Assembly: GCA_905233515.1 (NCBI GenBank)
Contig: CAJOEQ010000104.1
Coordinates: forward strand, 1 to 7,392
Origin: an uncultured Synergistales bacterium
GTDB lineage: Bacteria > Synergistota > Synergistia > Synergistales > Aminobacteriaceae
DNA length: 7,392 nucleotides
Direction: 5' to 3'
Shown: piece after piece, positions 1 to 7,197 of the stretch
How positions within the stretch are numbered: the first letter of the stretch is position 1
Layout of the letters: each line of letters starts with the position of its first letter
Made by a program: the position numbers and the translations under genes
The notes under the pieces: generated by a model
Told to the model about the DNA's origin: nothing
Databases searched by the model: none
The model's input: only the letters and a program-made list of their open reading frames with translations

Positions 1-583
1 GGAACGAGTTTATTTGCGTTCTCACAAATGTAGGTGCTATAGCGTTCACGTTTATATTATATTTGCCCCATTCACAAGCTAATTGCTTTGTATACATGTT
101 TAATGCGCCTTTGCTCGTGCAATATGCAATATAATCTTTATCAGTTCCGATTATGCTTTTAACTGATGAGAGATTTAATATTTTGCCGGAATTCTGCGGA
201 ATCATAAATCTCTTCCCAGCCTCGCGCGTTACATTGTGAAGAGCGTTAATATTTAAATTCATAACGTCAAGAAATGAGTCAGAGTCATAATCTTCAGCAG
301 GTTTTAAAATATTCTTCCCAGCACAGTTTACAAGAATATCAAGCCGGCCAAATTTATTTTGTATTTCATTCATGAGTGAATTAATAGAGTCCTGATTCGT
401 GATGTCGCATTTAATAGCGCAAAAATCTTGTGAGTCCTCAACTTTTCGACCGCAAATAATAACACTCGCGCCCGCCTCCTTGAAAATTTCAGCAATTGCC
501 AGCCCGAGTCCTCCATTACCGCCCGTTATGAGCGCAATTTTTTGATTAAGCGTGAAAAGATTTTCAAGCATGTTTTTATCCAT
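1..583 (-). CDS. Short-chain dehydrogenase/reductase (SDR), 3' end cut by window
   Basis: This is a classical SDR that uses NAD(P)(H) to oxidise an alcohol or reduce a ketone in the cytoplasm. The 194 visible residues, of about 250 usual for the family, show the nucleotide-binding TGGNGGLG (20-27), an acidic residue in CDIT (59-62), NCAG (86-89, in place of the usual NNAG), the helix Asn region NLNIN (109-113), Ser140, and the catalytic Y154-C-T-S-K158. NVNAIAPTFVRT follows at 178-189. Ser140 lies 14 residues before the Tyr, one more than usual. The C-terminal substrate-binding part is off the window, so specificity cannot be read. The overall look is that of gluconate 5-dehydrogenase/2-deoxy-D-gluconate 3-dehydrogenase (KduD) relatives, and the YhcH-family neighbour supports a sugar-acid substrate. 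This is inference. The ATG at 581-583 was chosen because AGGAGG sits 4 bases upstream; the in-frame Met5 is too far from it. The start overlaps the upstream peptidase gene by 58 bases, so translation is probably coupled. Confidence 0.9.
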   Translation of the reverse strand, partial: MDKNMLENLFTLNQKIALITGGNGGLGLAIAEIFKEAGASVIICGRKVEDSQDFCAIKCDITNQDSINSLMNEIQNKFGRLDILVNCAGKNILKPAEDYDSDSFLDVMNLNINALHNVTREAGKRFMIPQNSGKILNLSSVKSIIGTDKDYIAYCTSKGALNMYTKQLACEWGKYNINVNAIAPTFVRTQINSF

Positions 584-1353
584 TTTTCCTCCTGTTTATA
601 TGTAATAGAATCAAGCAAATAATTAAAAATTTTCGTCATTGCCGAGTCCTGTATAAATTCCGGCGAGTCTTTAATTCCTCCGTGAAAAGTTTGCGTTATC
701 TCCATTTGCGAAAAAATTAAATCAAATTCAGGCGGCTGACCTAGCAATCTCTCACCGAATGACGCAAGAGCCTTCAAATACTGCACGTCCCATTTAGGCA
801 CAATAGCTAAATTTATTACTGGGACATGATTTTTGCGATAAATTATATCATCGCTTTCGGGTAAATATTTCACGAGTTCCGCATTATGTCTAGCAAGTAA
901 ATTTTTATTCGTGAATCGCTTTATATTGCCGTTAATCACGATTGAGTCCCCGTAACCGCATAAATCAAGATTTATTACACCTGAAAGAGTCTTTAAATTA
1001 TGAGTCTCAGCGTAAAATTTTGCTCCGGCGTGATTCGTCTCTTCTGCATCAGTGAAAACAAATTTTGCCGGAATTTTGCGCGAGTCTAACTCTTTATATA
1101 AATCAATCAATATGCAAATTGCTGCTATATTGTCATTTGCTCCGGGTGATAGCCTGTAATTATCGTAATGAGCCGAGAATAAATAATTAGCATTTTCTCC
1201 TGATTCTGATTCGAACTCATAATTAATTATGTCTTGACTCTCGTGCCGCGTGTAATTAATGCCCTCACTCGATAAAATTTTTTCAAGTTCACTGCGTCGC
1301 TGTAATAAATCAGGAATCGACAAAATTTTTATATATCGACTAATAGCAGGCAT
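526..1353 (-). CDS. M28-family zinc metallopeptidase (aminopeptidase-like)
   Basis: This 275-residue protein has the two-zinc M28 aminopeptidase layout. H62-Y-D64 is the first ligand and catalytic Asp pair, and D74 in SPGANDN (69-75) is the bridging Asp. E104-E105 in TDAEE supply the general base and a ligand. D130 in NLDLCGYGD (128-136) is a third-site ligand, and H224 in FHGGIKD is the last His. Members remove N-terminal amino acids or act on small peptide-like amides; the substrate here is unknown. No signal peptide or membrane segment is visible, so it is probably cytoplasmic. The protein is at the small end for the family and has no protease-associated domain. The ATG overlaps the end of the upstream gene by 14 bases and has no clear Shine-Dalgarno, which suggests reinitiation by ribosomes finishing that gene. 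The last 24 or so residues are rich in Lys and Arg and are coded by DNA that also holds the ribosome binding site and start of the next gene, so this tail may be a late extension. Confidence 0.87.
   Translation of the reverse strand: MPAISRYIKILSIPDLLQRRSELEKILSSEGINYTRHESQDIINYEFESESGENANYLFSAHYDNYRLSPGANDNIAAICILIDLYKELDSRKIPAKFVFTDAEETNHAGAKFYAETHNLKTLSGVINLDLCGYGDSIVINGNIKRFTNKNLLARHNAELVKYLPESDDIIYRKNHVPVINLAIVPKWDVQYLKALASFGERLLGQPPEFDLIFSQMEITQTFHGGIKDSPEFIQDSAMTKIFNYLLDSITYKQEEKWIKTCLKIFSRLIKKLRS
588..593 (-). promoter_or_regulatory. Ribosome binding site of the SDR gene, inside the peptidase gene
   Basis: A full consensus AGGAGG sits 4 bases before the ATG at 581-583. It lies within the coding region of the upstream peptidase, whose stop codon is 55 bases further on. 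The strong site suggests that the SDR is made at high rate, or at least independently of the peptidase stop. Confidence 0.8.
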
Positions 1354-1840
1354 TTAACGGGACTTTGATAACAATTTTGCGAATCTTGGCCGGTTTATCA
1401 TTCACTGCTATAGCCGGAACGTGAACATCCCACGGAAAATATACAGCAAACGTGCCGACTTCTAAAGGGATTATGCCTTCTCTTACATTCGCATTATTCT
1501 TGTAAAATAAAATATCTCTCGGAGTGTTTAATAAATCCTCGTCAATAATATTATTTCCGTCATCGTTATAATATGCCGCATTTTCCGGCCCTCCTGAGCA
1601 TAAAAATTGAACGTCTATAAATTTCCGGTGAATCTCAGGGCGTAAATTCTCGCGTAAATTTGTCTCAATGTCAAGAACTTGCAAAATCATGGGAGTATCA
1701 GCAAGTTTTATATCAAATTTGCCCGGCTCATGATTCGCTAAGTCGTTATCTTTGAGAAATCTTAACGCAGCAGCAAGGGGAGCAGGCAATAATTTTAATT
1801 GAGTCTCGAAAAACTCATTATAAATACTTCCATATAACAT
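1340..1840 (-). CDS. YhcH/YjgK/YiaL family cupin-like protein
   Basis: This 166-residue protein belongs to the YhcH/YjgK/YiaL family (DUF386, which includes the EbgC beta-galactosidase subunit), a beta-sandwich fold related to cupins. Family hallmarks are visible: MLYGSI at the start, E69-I-H71-R-K-F-I-D76-V-Q (family pattern HxxxxD), FPWDVHVP at 135-142 with H140, and a closing KIVIKV-like strand at 155-160. H71 and H140, with acidic neighbours, are likely metal or ligand contacts. Members sit in operons for sialic acid, L-xylulose/ascorbate-type sugars and other sugar acids. They are thought to act as sugar anomerases or isomerase-like accessory proteins, but many have no proven reaction. 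It is slightly longer than the usual 150-155 residues. The gene starts the cluster downstream of rpoC: its ATG is 30 bases past the terminator U-tract region, with a GAGG 10 bases before it. The downstream SDR fits a sugar-acid pathway; the exact substrate is not shown. Confidence 0.9.
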   Translation of the reverse strand: MLYGSIYNEFFETQLKLLPAPLAAALRFLKDNDLANHEPGKFDIKLADTPMILQVLDIETNLRENLRPEIHRKFIDVQFLCSGGPENAAYYNDDGNNIIDEDLLNTPRDILFYKNNANVREGIIPLEVGTFAVYFPWDVHVPAIAVNDKPAKIRKIVIKVPLNACY

Positions 1841-1850
1841 AATAAAATCG

Positions 1851-1854
1851 CCTC
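1851..1854 (-). promoter_or_regulatory. Weak ribosome binding site of the YhcH-family gene
   Basis: GAGG (within GTGAGGCG) is 10 bases before the ATG at 1838-1840. The match is short and the spacing slightly long. It supports the chosen start because no better site lies nearby. Confidence 0.55.
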
Positions 1855-1863
1855 ACATAAATA

Positions 1864-1898
1864 TAAAAAAATTCTCCCCTGCAATTATACAGGAGAGA
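1864..1898 (-). terminator. Rho-independent terminator after rpoC
   Basis: On the minus strand TCTCTCCTG pairs with CAGGGGAGA in a 9-bp stem with one T-G wobble around an 8-base loop (1882-1889). ATTTTTTTAT follows directly. It begins 18 bases after the rpoC stop codon, which is where the rpoBC message is expected to end. It separates rpoC from the YhcH-family gene cluster, though partial read-through is possible. Confidence 0.85.
1884..1889 (-). promoter_or_regulatory. Candidate -10 box for the YhcH-family operon, inside the terminator loop
   Basis: The loop of the rpoC terminator reads TATAAT on the minus strand, a perfect sigma-70-type -10 hexamer. Transcription would start near 1877, leaving a leader of about 37 bases before the ATG at 1840. 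I see no good -35 hexamer at 16-18 bases upstream, where the sequence is A-rich (AAAATT). A TG directly precedes the hexamer, which is one base off the extended -10 spacing. In AT-rich DNA a chance match is possible, so this stays tentative. Confidence 0.35.
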
Positions 1899-1915
1899 TA
1901 TACAAATTTTTATAG

Positions 1916-4900
1916 TTACTGAGCAAAAATATCAGCAGTTGAAATACTAGGCTCTATAACTTGCTCAGACTCGGGAGCTTTTTTCTTGCTGGGCTTGTAA
2001 GTTATGCCCCTGAAGGGTTCTGCTCCTGTTCCTGCGGGAATTAAATGACCGATTATTACGTTTTCTTTGAGTCCGTTCAACGGGTCTAATTCACCTTTAA
2101 CAGCTGCACCGGCTAAAACTTGCGCAGTCTGCTGGAATGATGCCGCACTCAAGAAACTATCTGTAGCAAGTGCCGCTTTAGTGATTCCATGTATAAACGG
2201 TTTGCATTCGGGCATTTCACGCATTTTGCGGACAAACGTGTAATCTCTGATTAAATGATACTCATCGACTTTAGCATTTGCCGCACGAGCTACTATCTCA
2301 AGAGGATTCAAATTCGCAATTTCTTCTATTAACGAGGCTTTTAACTCCATGCCCGGCCTAAATTTAAATCTTCCGTCGTCGTCGTCTTCTTCCTCTTCTT
2401 CTTCGATTACTGGCTCAGGATTTGGCGCGGGTTTAGCTTTTACTTCAGGTTTTGCGGGAGTCATTGCGATAATCGGCGAGTCGTCCTCGTCATCGTCCTC
2501 AAAAAGTGCTGATATGTCTTCAGGTTCAGGCTCTGACTCAATTTTTGCTTCTGATTCGGGTGCAGAGTCTGAAATTTGCGAGTCTTCTGGCTGCTCAATT
2601 TTGCCGACTTTGATTTCTACGTATTTAATTAGTGAAGGATCTTCAACTTTTAAGTCAAGCAAAATTTTATTTCTCAGCTTACCCATCAAGAGTTTAACTA
2701 ATACGTCATGACGAGTAACGCTGCCGTCTTCAGTCTCAAGCACTTGAATTTTTCCTGTTGCAAAATCTTCTATAACTTGCGCGTCAATATGCCGGCCTGT
2801 TGCTTCTCCGTCCTCAAATAATTCTTTGTCCCATAATTCTTTATTCATGAGCAATTTTTTCATAGAGTCAATTATGTCATCTACTGCGCTCCAAACTTTA
2901 ATGTCTCTGATTCCGCTGTCTGACATATCCTGCGCGTATTTCTCAGTTAATAAAGTGTCTTGAGGCTGTATTAACCTGCTGCCAGTAAGGACATCTTCAG
3001 CAATCCATTTATTATTAGTGATTCGATTTAAAGTGTCTCTATCTCTAATACGAATTATAACGGGATCGCCGGCTGTTATCTTTCTAAGCTCATCGCGGCC
3101 AAGTTTAGCACCTTTTTTGACTTTGCCTTTACTAGTCTTGACATCACGAACGAGTCTCAAGCCCTCCATTTTTTTACGGAATGCCGCCCGACCGAGTATA
3201 ACGTCAACAATTTGATCCTCATGCTGTATAGTGAGCATGTTTACAGAACTTCCGGGAGTCAAAATTTTCGTTAATGCGTCCTCGTCTAATTCTTTGCCGA
3301 TAAATTCTTGAGTCGTCTCGTCAACCTTATCAGCGTCAATTAACAAATCGCCCGCAAATGAGTCAAGAGCCGTTTTGATTCTCTGTTCATTGTCTGAAGT
3401 AATTTCGGCTTTTACTTTCTCGACATCATCCTCAAAGACCATATCACCGGCAACAAATGAAGTATCGCCCTCTTCAATGACTCTGACTTTGTTTAACGGC
3501 GCAACTTTTCGCAAAATTACTTCAATATGTTTATTATTTATGCTGACACCCTGAGAGTGATAGACATATTGAATCTCATCAACTAACATTTTTTGTACAG
3601 CGTCAAGTCCTTCAACTTCTAATAACTGCTGAGGATCTACGCTTCCTTCTGTCAAGTGAGTATCCTTTGAGACTTCCGCGCCCTCTTCTATATCCTCGCG
3701 AATTTCTTGGCCTGATGGTATAGCGTGAGTAATTTTTTCTGTTCCGTCATCGTTTGAGATAATTACTTTGCGCTTTCCTTCATTTGCGCGAATCTCTTCA
3801 ACGTGGCCGTCAATTCCCGCTAAAATAGCAACTTTTCTCGGTCGCCTGACTTCAAATAACTGTTCAATTCTGGGAAGACCCTGCGTAATGTCTTCAGCTG
3901 AACGAACGCCGCCCGTGTGAAATGTTCTCATAGTTAACTGCGTGCCTGGTTCGCCGATTGATTGAGCAGCAACGACTCCAACAGCTTCACCGATCGGGAC
4001 TAATTGACGCGATGATAAATCAGTGCCGTAACATTTCTGACAAATACCCTTTTTAAGCGAACATGCAAGGGGACTTCTTACCCAGACTTCATTAATGCCG
4101 GCTGCCTCGATTTTCTTTGCGAGTCTCTCTGTGATGATTTCACCGGATTTTACTATGATTTCACCGTCAATGCTTATATCATTTAAAGAAGTTCTGCCGG
4201 CGATTCTGTCAGCTATACCGATCATTACTTTTCCTTCACTTAAAAGAGGTCTTATGCTGATTCCCTTATCAGTTCCGCAATCGTGTTCAGTGATTATTAA
4301 ATCCTGTGAGACATCAACAAGACGGCGAGTCAAATATCCTGATTTAGCAGTTCTTAACGCAGTATCAGCGAGTCCCTTTCTTGCGCCGTGAGTCGAAATA
4401 AAGTACTCAAGCATATTCATGCCCTCACGGAAATTCGCCGTAATTGGATAATCTATAGTTTTTCCGGTCGGGTCAGCCATGAGTCCGCGAATTCCTGCCA
4501 TTTGTCCCATTTGACCGAGTGAACCTCTTGCGCCGCTCTCTACCATCATTCTAACGGGATTATCAAGACTCATGTGTTCCTTGATTTTTTCCGCGATTGT
4601 CCGTGTAGCTTCAGCCCATAATTTACTCTTTTGATCTAAGTACTCATCATAAGTCAATAAGCCCATTTCGTAATTTTCTTTTGCGATATTGTCTTCAGCT
4701 TGAGTCTGACTTGTGATAATTGCTTTCTCGTCGGGAATTCTTACAGCCTGAACTCCGAAACTGATTCCGCTGCGTGCTGCCCAGTGATAGCCGAGTGCTT
4801 TAATCTGATCTAACATTTCAACGACTCCGGGTCTATCAACTTGATCATAAGCGTCATCAAGTAATCGGCCAATGCGTTTTTTGTCTAGCTGCTCATTAAC

Positions 4901-7195
4901 GAATCTCAATTTAGGAGCGATCTTATTATTGAACATGACTCGGCCCGGACTCGTCTCAAAAAATACAACGCGGGGATTTCCTTTAACTGACTCGGCATTA
5001 TTCACGATTACTGCGTCGCCGTTATAAGTATATTTGCGTCTTCCTTTAGTATTCGGCCATAATTCGGGATTTTCTTTGAGCCAGATTCGCGCGTTTACGT
5101 GTACAGCTCCGTGAGAAATTGCGCTCATTACGTCGTCAATGTCGGAAAAATGCATTCCCTCACCCTTGAGTCCTTCCCGCATGTCAGTCAAATAATAGAC
5201 TCCTAAGACTATATCTTGAGTAGGAGTTACAACGGGTTTGCCGCTCGCAGGTGATAATAAATTATTAGCTGAAAGCATTAACAATCTTGCTTCGGCTTGA
5301 GCTTCTATACTTAATGGAACGTGAACGGCCATTTGATCTCCGTCGAAATCTGCATTAAAAGCCGTGCATACCATAGGATGTAACCTGATTGCCTTACCCT
5401 CCATTAAGACGGGCTCAAACGCTTGAATTCCTAATCTGTGCAGAGTAGGAGCGCGATTTAACATGACGGGATGATCCTTGATGATATTTTCTAGAATCTC
5501 CCAGACTTCACCGCCGCCCTTCTCGATTTTGCGTTTTGCGTTCTTTACGTTAGGAGCGAGTCCGCCTTCAACGAGTCTGCGAATTACAAACGGTTTAAAT
5601 AATTCTAAGGCCATTTGCTTAGGGAGTCCGCATTGATAAATTTTTAACGATGGGCCAATAACTATAACGCTTCGGCCTGAATAGTCGACTCTCTTACCGA
5701 GCAAATTTTGACGGAAACGACCTTTTTTGCCGCGTAATAAATCAGTGAGACTCTTTAATGGACGACTGCCCGCGCCTAATACTGCTTTACCGACTCGGCC
5801 ATTATCAATTAAAGCGTCAACACATTCCTGTAACATTCTTTTTTCGTTCCTGATTATGATTTCAGGAGCATTCAAAGCCTGTAACTTCTTTAATCTGTTA
5901 TTGCGATTTATGACTCGTCTATACAAATCATTTAAATCACTCGTCGCGAATCTTCCGCCGTCTAACTGCACTAATGGCCTTAGATCCGGAGGAATAACGG
6001 GCAATACATTCAAAATCATTGACTGCGGCTGAGAGTCACTCTTTCTGAAGTCTTCAACAACTTGAAGGCGTTTAACGAGCTTTCTTTTTTTCTGCCCTGT
6101 AGTGTCAGCTATCTGTTCACGCAATGAGTCAGCAAGCAAATCTAAATCAAGCCGATTAATAAGAGTCTGGACTCCATCTGCACCGATTCCGGCCTCAAAA
6201 TCTTCGTCATAAGCCTTACATAAAATTTGCTGACGTTCATAAATTACATCAGCTTGATTAAAAGGTGATTTGCCCGGCTCAATTACTAAATGGCAGGGAT
6301 CATCTACAAGTTTTTCATTATGGGCGACTCTGAATCTTCCCGGGTATTTCTGCTCTATAAAACTTAACTCACTGCGCGATAAAATTTCCCCTTTTCCGTA
6401 CGGAATTTTTACCGCACTGGTTACAATAAAAGCGTCATTATTTCCAACTTTCGCACGTACTGAGTCATCATCAGCCTTAGATGCTGGGACAATTGCGCCC
6501 GCCTCGAGTCCTAAATCTTCATTTGCTTTACTCAAAACAAAAGCGGGTTCAATTTTTATGCTTTCATCGCCGTAATCAGTCTTATATTTTGCGGCCTGTG
6601 AGGCTGTTATAACATCTCCGACATTAACAGGCACATTTTCGATTCCCTCGAGTATAAAAGCCTCTTCATATTGAAAATTGTCATCATAGTGAGTGTGAAT
6701 CTTTAATTCACTTTCTGAGACAATAGACCCGCGCGGTGCAAGATCAGGACGACTCGAGTCAATGACTTTATAAGCCTTCTCGCTCTTTCTTGTAGGAGCA
6801 AAATATATAACTTTCTCGAGATCCTTTGCGCTTGTACCTAACAATAAACTTAAACGGCTGGGAATTCCGCGCAAGTACCATATATGAACAACGGGAACGG
6901 CTAAATCGATATGTCCCATTCTTTCGCGTCTTACTCTATTATCAGTTACTTCAACGCCGCAATGTTCACAGATAACTCCTTTAAATTTCGGGCCTGAACG
7001 TTTATATTTTCCGCATTTACACTCATAACTGCGAGTAGGTCCAAAAATTTTTTCGCAAAAAAGCCCGTCCGTTTCAGGTCGCAGAGTCCTGTAATTTATT
7101 GTCTCAGGCTTAGTAACTTCTCCGTTTGAAATTTCGCGTATTCTTTCAGGAGTAGCGAGTTTGATTCTGACTCCTGTAATTTCCTTTATCGGCAA
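1916..7195 (-). CDS. rpoC: DNA-directed RNA polymerase subunit beta'
   Basis: This is the catalytic beta' subunit, 1759 residues and complete. The N-terminal zinc ribbon has C59, C61, C76 and C79. E. coli-like clamp and switch segments run from about 320 to 600, with ERQQIL at 320, RVDYSGRSV at 502 and LNRAPTLHR at 579. The active-site loop NADFDGD is at 614-620, with D616, D618 and D620 holding Mg2+. The bridge helix GARGSLGQMGQMAG is at 888-901. The second zinc site is C973, C1045, C1052 and C1055. The trigger loop, GTQLTMRTFHTGG (1084-1096), runs straight into the conserved LPRIEQLFE without the SI3 insert of E. coli. Two large insertions (about 134-316 and 1265-1660) explain the length. 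The conserved C-terminal block (about 1664-1720, KAALATDSFLSAASFQ) closes the fold. Translation starts at TTG (7193-7195), chosen because GGGGGAG lies 8 bases upstream and the conserved N-terminus begins there. The start is 2 bases after the rpoB stop, and an intrinsic terminator follows the TAA. Synergistota is the best guess for origin. Confidence 0.99.
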   Translation of the reverse strand: MPIKEITGVRIKLATPERIREISNGEVTKPETINYRTLRPETDGLFCEKIFGPTRSYECKCGKYKRSGPKFKGVICEHCGVEVTDNRVRRERMGHIDLAVPVVHIWYLRGIPSRLSLLLGTSAKDLEKVIYFAPTRKSEKAYKVIDSSRPDLAPRGSIVSESELKIHTHYDDNFQYEEAFILEGIENVPVNVGDVITASQAAKYKTDYGDESIKIEPAFVLSKANEDLGLEAGAIVPASKADDDSVRAKVGNNDAFIVTSAVKIPYGKGEILSRSELSFIEQKYPGRFRVAHNEKLVDDPCHLVIEPGKSPFNQADVIYERQQILCKAYDEDFEAGIGADGVQTLINRLDLDLLADSLREQIADTTGQKKRKLVKRLQVVEDFRKSDSQPQSMILNVLPVIPPDLRPLVQLDGGRFATSDLNDLYRRVINRNNRLKKLQALNAPEIIIRNEKRMLQECVDALIDNGRVGKAVLGAGSRPLKSLTDLLRGKKGRFRQNLLGKRVDYSGRSVIVIGPSLKIYQCGLPKQMALELFKPFVIRRLVEGGLAPNVKNAKRKIEKGGGEVWEILENIIKDHPVMLNRAPTLHRLGIQAFEPVLMEGKAIRLHPMVCTAFNADFDGDQMAVHVPLSIEAQAEARLLMLSANNLLSPASGKPVVTPTQDIVLGVYYLTDMREGLKGEGMHFSDIDDVMSAISHGAVHVNARIWLKENPELWPNTKGRRKYTYNGDAVIVNNAESVKGNPRVVFFETSPGRVMFNNKIAPKLRFVNEQLDKKRIGRLLDDAYDQVDRPGVVEMLDQIKALGYHWAARSGISFGVQAVRIPDEKAIITSQTQAEDNIAKENYEMGLLTYDEYLDQKSKLWAEATRTIAEKIKEHMSLDNPVRMMVESGARGSLGQMGQMAGIRGLMADPTGKTIDYPITANFREGMNMLEYFISTHGARKGLADTALRTAKSGYLTRRLVDVSQDLIITEHDCGTDKGISIRPLLSEGKVMIGIADRIAGRTSLNDISIDGEIIVKSGEIITERLAKKIEAAGINEVWVRSPLACSLKKGICQKCYGTDLSSRQLVPIGEAVGVVAAQSIGEPGTQLTMRTFHTGGVRSAEDITQGLPRIEQLFEVRRPRKVAILAGIDGHVEEIRANEGKRKVIISNDDGTEKITHAIPSGQEIREDIEEGAEVSKDTHLTEGSVDPQQLLEVEGLDAVQKMLVDEIQYVYHSQGVSINNKHIEVILRKVAPLNKVRVIEEGDTSFVAGDMVFEDDVEKVKAEITSDNEQRIKTALDSFAGDLLIDADKVDETTQEFIGKELDEDALTKILTPGSSVNMLTIQHEDQIVDVILGRAAFRKKMEGLRLVRDVKTSKGKVKKGAKLGRDELRKITAGDPVIIRIRDRDTLNRITNNKWIAEDVLTGSRLIQPQDTLLTEKYAQDMSDSGIRDIKVWSAVDDIIDSMKKLLMNKELWDKELFEDGEATGRHIDAQVIEDFATGKIQVLETEDGSVTRHDVLVKLLMGKLRNKILLDLKVEDPSLIKYVEIKVGKIEQPEDSQISDSAPESEAKIESEPEPEDISALFEDDDEDDSPIIAMTPAKPEVKAKPAPNPEPVIEEEEEEDDDDGRFKFRPGMELKASLIEEIANLNPLEIVARAANAKVDEYHLIRDYTFVRKMREMPECKPFIHGITKAALATDSFLSAASFQQTAQVLAGAAVKGELDPLNGLKENVIIGHLIPAGTGAEPFRGITYKPSKKKAPESEQVIEPSISTADIFAQ
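2216..3403 (-). other. C-terminal insertion in RpoC (residues about 1265-1660)
   Basis: In E. coli only a short stretch lies between the segment matching VIEEGDTSFVAGDMV (1239-1253) and the conserved KAALATDSFLSAASFQ block. Here about 400 residues intervene. The first part (to about 1535) looks folded. It contains modules resembling conserved RpoC segments: KKGAKLGRDELRKI at 1360-1373 and DTLLTEKYAQDM at 1413-1424. The second part (about 1535-1610) is an acidic, Pro-rich linker. A helical stretch with EEIANLNPLEIVARAANAK (1624-1642) then leads back to the core. The function is unknown. Confidence 0.75.
2375..2404 (-). repeat. Poly-acidic codon run in rpoC (six Glu, four Asp)
   Basis: Ten acidic codons in a row (residues 1598-1607) are written as GAA/GAG then GAC, giving a near-trinucleotide repeat. 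It is the densest point of the acidic linker (about 1535-1610, at 2366-2593). Such runs can change length by slippage in steps of three without breaking the frame. On the plus strand the same DNA gives a Ser-rich open frame, which is not a gene. Confidence 0.8.
6248..6796 (-). other. N-terminal clamp insertion in RpoC (residues about 134-316)
   Basis: In E. coli RpoC the strand ending VIYF is followed within about 15 residues by ERQQIL. Here about 185 residues separate VIYF (129-132) from ERQQIL (320-325). The inserted stretch has four spaced copies of a G-x-I/V-I/L/V-x-x-S pattern: near 156 (GSIVSES), 193 (GDVITAS), 233 (GAIVPAS) and 269 (GEILSRS). Spacing is about 36-40 residues, as expected for tandem small beta modules. 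Large insertions at this place, made of sandwich-barrel hybrid motif repeats, are known in RpoC of Thermus and several other phyla. The boundaries are estimates by eye. Confidence 0.75.
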
Positions 7196-7197
7196 AA

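Noticed and set aside
1265..1353. A ribosome binding site for the peptidase gene
   Set aside because: The sequence just before its ATG (AAAGTCCCGTTAA) has no purine-rich core at the right distance. Coupling to the upstream stop explains the start better.
1873..1910. The terminator hairpin acting also on the plus strand
   Set aside because: On the plus strand the hairpin is followed by TATACAAATTTTTATA, so the T-run starts 8 bases after the stem. No plus-strand gene ends here, so two-way use is not supported.
2349..2711. Plus-strand open frame rich in Ser
   Set aside because: It is the antisense of the Asp/Glu codon run in rpoC (GAC/GAA read backwards gives Ser codons). The opposite strand has a clear conserved gene, and no family resemblance is visible.
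3018..3215. Short plus-strand open frame
   Set aside because: It lies fully inside rpoC on the opposite strand and has no recognisable motif.
4095..4391. Plus-strand open frame of 98 codons
   Set aside because: It is antisense to the conserved core of rpoC near the second zinc site. Its length is expected by chance opposite a highly constrained gene.
5727..6032. Plus-strand open frame of 101 codons
   Set aside because: It is antisense to the conserved switch/rudder region of rpoC, with no motif or convincing binding site.
6270..6575. Plus-strand open frame of 101 codons
   Set aside because: It is antisense to the N-terminal insertion of rpoC and has no family resemblance. It seems to be a shadow frame.
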